Origin: Mesostigma viride
Taxonomy: Eukaryota > Streptophyta > Mesostigmatophyceae > Mesostigmatales > Mesostigmataceae
Assembly (NCBI GenBank): GCA_009746045.1
Contig: RPFO01000041.1
Span: 8,962,348 to 9,026,347 of the forward strand
Direction of reading: 5' to 3'
DNA: 64,000 bases
Within the stretch, counting starts at the first letter, position 1, and every line of letters starts with the position of its first letter. Below, piece after piece: positions 59,833-64,000 of this stretch. Position numbers and translations under genes: made by a program. The notes beneath the pieces were generated by a model. That model ran no database searches. It was not told the DNA's origin and saw nothing but the letters and a program-made list of their open reading frames with translations.

Positions 59833-61169
59833 CTACATCCTTAAAAGGGAAGGCCAGTAGTAAGAGCGGGCTACTAGGTCCCGTACCCGTTTACCACCCT
59901 GATGAGCAGCTAAGTCATGCAACTCAAAGAGCAAGGAGGAGCGACAGATAGGAGGGACATACAGGCGCCATTGAGGGGGAGAATCTGCTATCTGCACATA
60001 TAAAAACCCACCTACAAATTTACAAGGGTGCTTGCCTAATTGTTGGGGATGGGCAGCAATGGCAGCTAAAGCTTCCGGCTCAGTGGCCGTAAATCTACTA
60101 ATAAGGCGTTCAAGATCAGAGGTAGGCATCGCTACAGAGGTATCCAGAACAGGTTTAAAGAGGTCTCCTACCGCCTTGCCAAAGAGAAGGGGAGGTCCTA
60201 GAGGGACTATGTTATCATAAGACTTTCCTGACCTAGTCGCTATATGGCTAAGCGGTATAGAAATTTTATTTTTCCCCTCCCCCCCCACCGAGACCACAGG
60301 AAGGGCCTCACACGGGAGAGAGAGTCCTACGTGAGAAAGGAGATCAGGCATGCGAACAGCTGTATGAAAGAGATAGGCATAGGATTCATCATCAGGTAGT
60401 TCACCATAAGGGGTTACACCCATAGTAGTAGGAACTAGAGTAGTATTGAGAACATCCAAGTCCTCGAAAAAGGAGTAATCTGCGCGACGGGAGAGTGCAT
60501 CTGGTACTATGTTATCTACACCCTTAACATACTGAAGTTTAAAAGGGGAAAACTGTGCTAAAAACTCCATCCAGCGCGCTTGACGAGGGGTAAGGTTGGG
60601 TTGGGAGAGAAGATGGGTAAGGGGACGGTGATCCGTTGGATAACTAATCTATAAGGATCTATCTCACAGGGTTCATTCAGGCAAACATCAAATTGGGCAC
60701 CTTTAAGAAAGTGCTGCCACGCGTGGCAACAATACACCACCGCTAAGAGTTCCTGCTGGTGTACGGGATAGTTACGCTCCGCAGGGAGCATTGTCCTAGA
60801 GATATACTCAATTGGCTGTAAGCCCTGACCCTGATCCTGGAGAAGGACGCCCCCTATAGCTACCTTACTAGCGTCTGTAGCTACCACAAAGGGTTTAGTA
60901 GTATCAGGTAGGATGAGTACGGGAGGAGAGAGGAGTAGGGATTTTAGACACTGAAAAGCCGACTGACACTCACTACTCCAAACAAAGGGGATATCTTTCT
61001 TTAATAAATGATTGATAGGGGCTGCTATAGTTGCGAAACGCGGGATAAAACGCCTATAGTAAGAGGCAATCCCTAGGAAACTACGTACACCTTTAACGTC
61101 GGTAGGGGTAGGCCATTCCTGAATTGACTTAGTTTTATCCGGGTCGGTAGCGACCCCGGCATCTGACAA
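59833..61169 (-). CDS. Gypsy RNase H and start of integrase (two frames)
   Basis: 61169-60558: RT palm/connection VRSFLGIASYYRRFIPRFAT and RNase H VVATDASKVAIGGVLLQ, NYPVHQQELLAVVY. A one-base shift near 60565 leads to 60570-59833: QYVKGVDNIVPDALSRRAD (end of RNase H), linker, and integrase zinc site HDLAAHQGGKRVRDLVARSY. A further shift at 59830 leads into the integrase core. Confidence 0.85.
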
Positions 61170-61177
61170 GACGTGTC

Positions 61178-62608
61178 CTAAAAATGGTACACTCCTACCG
61201 AACGAACTTTAGCACGGCGAGCCCACAAAGAATTTTCAGCCATTATTTCTAAGACTTTCTTTAAATCACGTAGGTGCGTTTCAAAATCAGGAGAGTAAAT
61301 AAGGATATCATCTAAGTAAGCTTGAGCACAAGAACGATCGTGCTCAGATAAAGAAACAGAGGAGAAGGAAGGATCCTTTAAATCAGATGACACTTGAGGA
61401 AGGTGAGAATTACCCATAACAGGTCTAAGCACTTCATTCATTAACATTTGAAAAGAGGCAGGAGAGTTACAGAGTCCCATAGCCGCTACTCTAAACTGGT
61501 AATGACCAAAAGGGGTAGCAAAGGCGGTTTTATGGCAATCCTCAGGCGCTATACGCAGCTGCCAAAAACCATCCGCACAATCCAGTACCGTGAAACAGGT
61601 GGAACCTTTAACCTTATTAAATATATCATCAATACGAGGTAGAGGGTATTTAGACTTCACAGTAATATCATTTAACTTCCTATAATCAGTAACTAGGCGA
61701 AACTTGCCATTTGGCTTAGGAACTAACAGGACACCAGCTGAGTAGGGGGAGTTACTAGGCTCTATCAATCCTGCTTCTAATAGTGACACTAAAATCTGTT
61801 TTAGTTCCTTTAATTCGGTAGGGCCCATTCTATACATCGGAGAGTGCGTAGGAACTGCACCGTCCTTGATAACTACACGGTGTAAAACAGAACGAGGAGG
61901 AGGATAAGAAGGAGTCTTTTCTTCAAAAACTTTTGAGGAATCTATCACAGCCATGTATCTTACTATTTCATTTTCAGTAAATCCCACTCCTATTGTATCC
62001 ACTGTGTTTACATCTATATCCACACTATTATTAGGGATAGGTATCTCCTGTACTTCTAACTGAAGGAACATACATAATAGGTATCCATATTCCTTTAGTT
62101 CAGATCGCAATTCATCATTGGACATTAATACTTCAGGTATAGGTCTTACAGGAGGATCAACAGGTGTAGGAGGAGTAATGTCTACCAAGGATAAATTTTC
62201 TAATCTATAATGACGTTCCGGTACCCAGTAAGAGCTATCTGGAAACCAAATGACCATGGTATCATAATTAATAGTAATCTTATTATCCTGGTGCCAATCT
62301 AATCCTAGTAATACATCAGCTGTAGTGATAGGGCCTATAGTGGCCGTCAGGTTGACAGTACGTCCTTGTATGACCAGGGGAAGGGACACCGTACCCGGGG
62401 AATGACTGGTGCGACCGTCAGCATAATGGACAGTGACAGTTTTGGTGTGAGGGATAGGGACTAGTCCTAAACGCCTAACTAGGGCCTCGCTCACAAAGGA
62501 GCTAGCCGCACCGCTATCCACTAACACAGAGACGTTCAAAAGTTCATCAGCATGCAAGAAGGGGTCTACAACAGTATGGGGAACGGTTAAGCCACCATTC
62601 AAAAACAT
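61178..62608 (-). CDS. Gypsy protease and reverse transcriptase
   Basis: 476-aa frame. Protease VSVLVDSGAASSFVSEALV (DSG) with ADVLLGLDWH. RT: GLIEPSNSPYSAGVLLVPKP, FRLVTDYRKLNDIT, FTVLDCADGFWQL (motif A), FATPFGHYQFRVAAMGLCNS (motif B), AYLDDILIYS (motif C). About 30 extra residues (SDLKDPSFSSVSLSEHDRSC region) lie between the vlrp helix and YLDD, where gypsy RTs have about 8. Frame shifts at 61178 into the RNase H frame. Confidence 0.9.
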   Translation of the reverse strand: MFLNGGLTVPHTVVDPFLHADELLNVSVLVDSGAASSFVSEALVRRLGLVPIPHTKTVTVHYADGRTSHSPGTVSLPLVIQGRTVNLTATIGPITTADVLLGLDWHQDNKITINYDTMVIWFPDSSYWVPERHYRLENLSLVDITPPTPVDPPVRPIPEVLMSNDELRSELKEYGYLLCMFLQLEVQEIPIPNNSVDIDVNTVDTIGVGFTENEIVRYMAVIDSSKVFEEKTPSYPPPRSVLHRVVIKDGAVPTHSPMYRMGPTELKELKQILVSLLEAGLIEPSNSPYSAGVLLVPKPNGKFRLVTDYRKLNDITVKSKYPLPRIDDIFNKVKGSTCFTVLDCADGFWQLRIAPEDCHKTAFATPFGHYQFRVAAMGLCNSPASFQMLMNEVLRPVMGNSHLPQVSSDLKDPSFSSVSLSEHDRSCAQAYLDDILIYSPDFETHLRDLKKVLEIMAENSLWARRAKVRSVGVYHF

Positions 62609-62767
62609 AAGAGGACGGACACGTAGTGGTAGGGATGATTCAGCTCCTACAGAGGTTATAAAAACAGGCAGGCAAAAATTATTATCTGGGGTACTATCTA
62701 AGGACCTGTCCAGGTTACCCCCGGCTGACAGGCCTACTGTTCCCCCTCCCCCCCAAATCCATAGGAA

Positions 62768-64000
62768 CTAACCCCGAAGAAGACCCTGGCGAAAAAGCCA
62801 CTGCTGGAGGGTCACGAGGGAGCGAAGAGGGTGCGGGAGCCTGATTATCATAGGGGAACCCTGGGGTCCTGTCTGCACAGCATTCAGCCTACTAGGGGTA
62901 GCTGAGGGAATGCGTCCTGGAGTGGGACGAATAGGAGCACGCTGAGGGGTACGAGGAGGGCGAGCGTCGGGATGAGGGGGAGCACCCGAAAGGAACTTGG
63001 GGCACTCACGTTTAAGATGACCTACTTCCTTACAATGATAGCATGTGATATGAGAGACATCCAGAGCTGAAAGGTCAGTAACGCAAATATCTAATTCTTC
63101 TACATAGGAGTTCTCCTCCTCAGGGGTAAGGATAATATTATTAATACGGGAACGGGTAGGAAGAGAAGGAGTGGTGAAGAAATCTGCTACTCGTAAGAGA
63201 TGCTGACGCACATGCTTGAGGGGCAGATCAGTAAAACGGTAGGCAGAGAACTGGCGCTTTACTTCACGTAATAAGGGTCTACTGAGGCCTTGTAGGAAGC
63301 GAGCACGTACTTCTGCGCCCGACAAATCCCTAATTCGTACCATCTGTGCATCAAATTCTTTCATATACTCCTTAAACGATTTAGTACCCTGCTGCAAGGT
63401 ACCAAAGGCTAATCTATCCTGCCAATCTGCATCAGGAGGGACTAAATGGTTCTCTAAACGCTTAAACAATTCTGCTACTGAGTTAGGGTAGGCATGAGAG
63501 GCCAAAGACTCACACTGGATGAGGTTAGCAAGCTCAGGAGTAATGCAGGTAGTAAGATAGTGAGGGACTAGTACAGCATCAGAGAGACGCCATCTATTAT
63601 GATTTTGCCACGACTCTGTATTCTGTGTAAGCAACATAATAAAAGTGAAAAACTGTTGAGGGGTAGACTTAACATCCAACTTGGGTAGGTTAGCAAAGAG
63701 GGGAAGAGCAGGGGGGTTAGGGGGATTAGAAGGGTCAGATTTACCCATAGGGCCACTGTCTTCCACTGCTACATACGAGGGATAGAAAGAAGGAAGAGGA
63801 AAGGTTTTGGATAGGGGTCTGGAGGGGGCCACCGTTTCAGGATGGTGCCCATAGGAGAAGGGAACAGTATATTGCTCACGAAGGGAGGAGTAGGCAAAAT
63901 GATCATAGTTTCTGTCATCTAGGGGCATGGTGCTGAAATCACTATTAACTTCTAAATCAGCCACACGGGTAGGGACCTGGGCAGCCTCGTAGGCCGTATC
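62768..64000 (-). CDS. Gypsy gag (start beyond the window)
   Basis: Open across the window end: upstream of a GTG at 63964 the frame continues as DTAYEAAQVPTRVADLEV, so the start is outside. Capsid-like region with LAFGTLQQGTKSFKEYMKEF and RFLQGLSRPLLREVKRQF, the pattern of the retrotransposon gag domain. One CCHC knuckle CYHCKEVGHLKREC, then a Pro/Arg-rich tail to the stop at 62768. Confidence 0.88.
   Translation of the reverse strand, partial: DTAYEAAQVPTRVADLEVNSDFSTMPLDDRNYDHFAYSSLREQYTVPFSYGHHPETVAPSRPLSKTFPLPSFYPSYVAVEDSGPMGKSDPSNPPNPPALPLFANLPKLDVKSTPQQFFTFIMLLTQNTESWQNHNRWRLSDAVLVPHYLTTCITPELANLIQCESLASHAYPNSVAELFKRLENHLVPPDADWQDRLAFGTLQQGTKSFKEYMKEFDAQMVRIRDLSGAEVRARFLQGLSRPLLREVKRQFSAYRFTDLPLKHVRQHLLRVADFFTTPSLPTRSRINNIILTPEEENSYVEELDICVTDLSALDVSHITCYHCKEVGHLKRECPKFLSGAPPHPDARPPRTPQRAPIRPTPGRIPSATPSRLNAVQTGPQGSPMIIRLPHPLRSLVTLQQWLFRQGLLRG

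Larger units (their letters stand above)
55271..64000 (-). mobile_element. Chromodomain Ty3/gypsy retrotransposon (3' part and most of the coding region)
   Basis: Order on the minus strand: gag, protease-RT, RNase H, integrase with chromodomain, a third ORF, purine tract, 3' LTR. The 5' LTR and gag start lie beyond the window. Inserted into copia-like element 3. Expected target duplication next to the LTR is GGGAC (55266-55270), to be confirmed at the other end. Confidence 0.9.

Overview
The window is nuclear DNA of a eukaryote. Evidence: a GT-AG intron that restores a reading frame in both copies of a SET-domain gene, AATAAA polyadenylation signals, chromodomain Ty3/gypsy and Ty1/copia-like retrotransposons with 5-bp target duplications, and TIR elements. 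The host genes between the mobile elements are of the kind found in nucleocytoplasmic large DNA viruses (NCLDV): KilA-N-like domains fused to coiled coils, a staphylococcal-nuclease fold, an HNH nuclease, small Cys/His-cluster proteins, and a protein with the 'TPVTD...RYL.AD.SL..EI' signature. I read this as an endogenised giant-virus-like segment in an alga or plant-like host. The host lineage cannot be fixed from this sequence. No capsid, polymerase or packaging gene is present.

Layout. Block A (1-18960) and block B (23765-43605) are two tandem, largely collinear copies of one segment: KilA/coiled-coil gene 1, SNase (-), HNH (-), Cys/His protein (-), SET gene (-), Cys/His 352-aa protein, KilA/coiled-coil gene 2. 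Each copy has decayed differently. Block A received a 7.85-kb copia-like element (3474-11322) and a 1.88-kb array of palindromes (15287-17169), and lacks two segments of about 1 kb. Block B received an 8.2-kb TIR element (27744-35975) that cuts the SET gene. In each case the other copy supplies the empty site. Between the blocks lie an assembly gap (18997-19120), five genes or fragments (19121-21899), and a promoter-proximal array of 125-bp repeats (23150-23900).

Right of block B (43606-64000) is a retrotransposon nest, read on the minus strand: copia-like element 2 (43739-48809), a gypsy LTR fragment (about 49085-49643), low-coding DNA with direct repeats and a TIR-bounded segment, copia-like element 3 (53111-55270), and a chromodomain gypsy element inserted into element 3, running from its 3' LTR (55271-55834) past the window end.

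The most unusual signal is the copia-like family. Three diverged copies place the aspartic protease between integrase and reverse transcriptase (element 3 shows only protease-RT-RNase H). They carry DTQ or DTN in place of the protease DTG, and HGDD in place of the usual copia YVDD box. Many open frames here are broken by single-base changes in homopolymer runs, so some 'pseudogenes' may be consensus errors.
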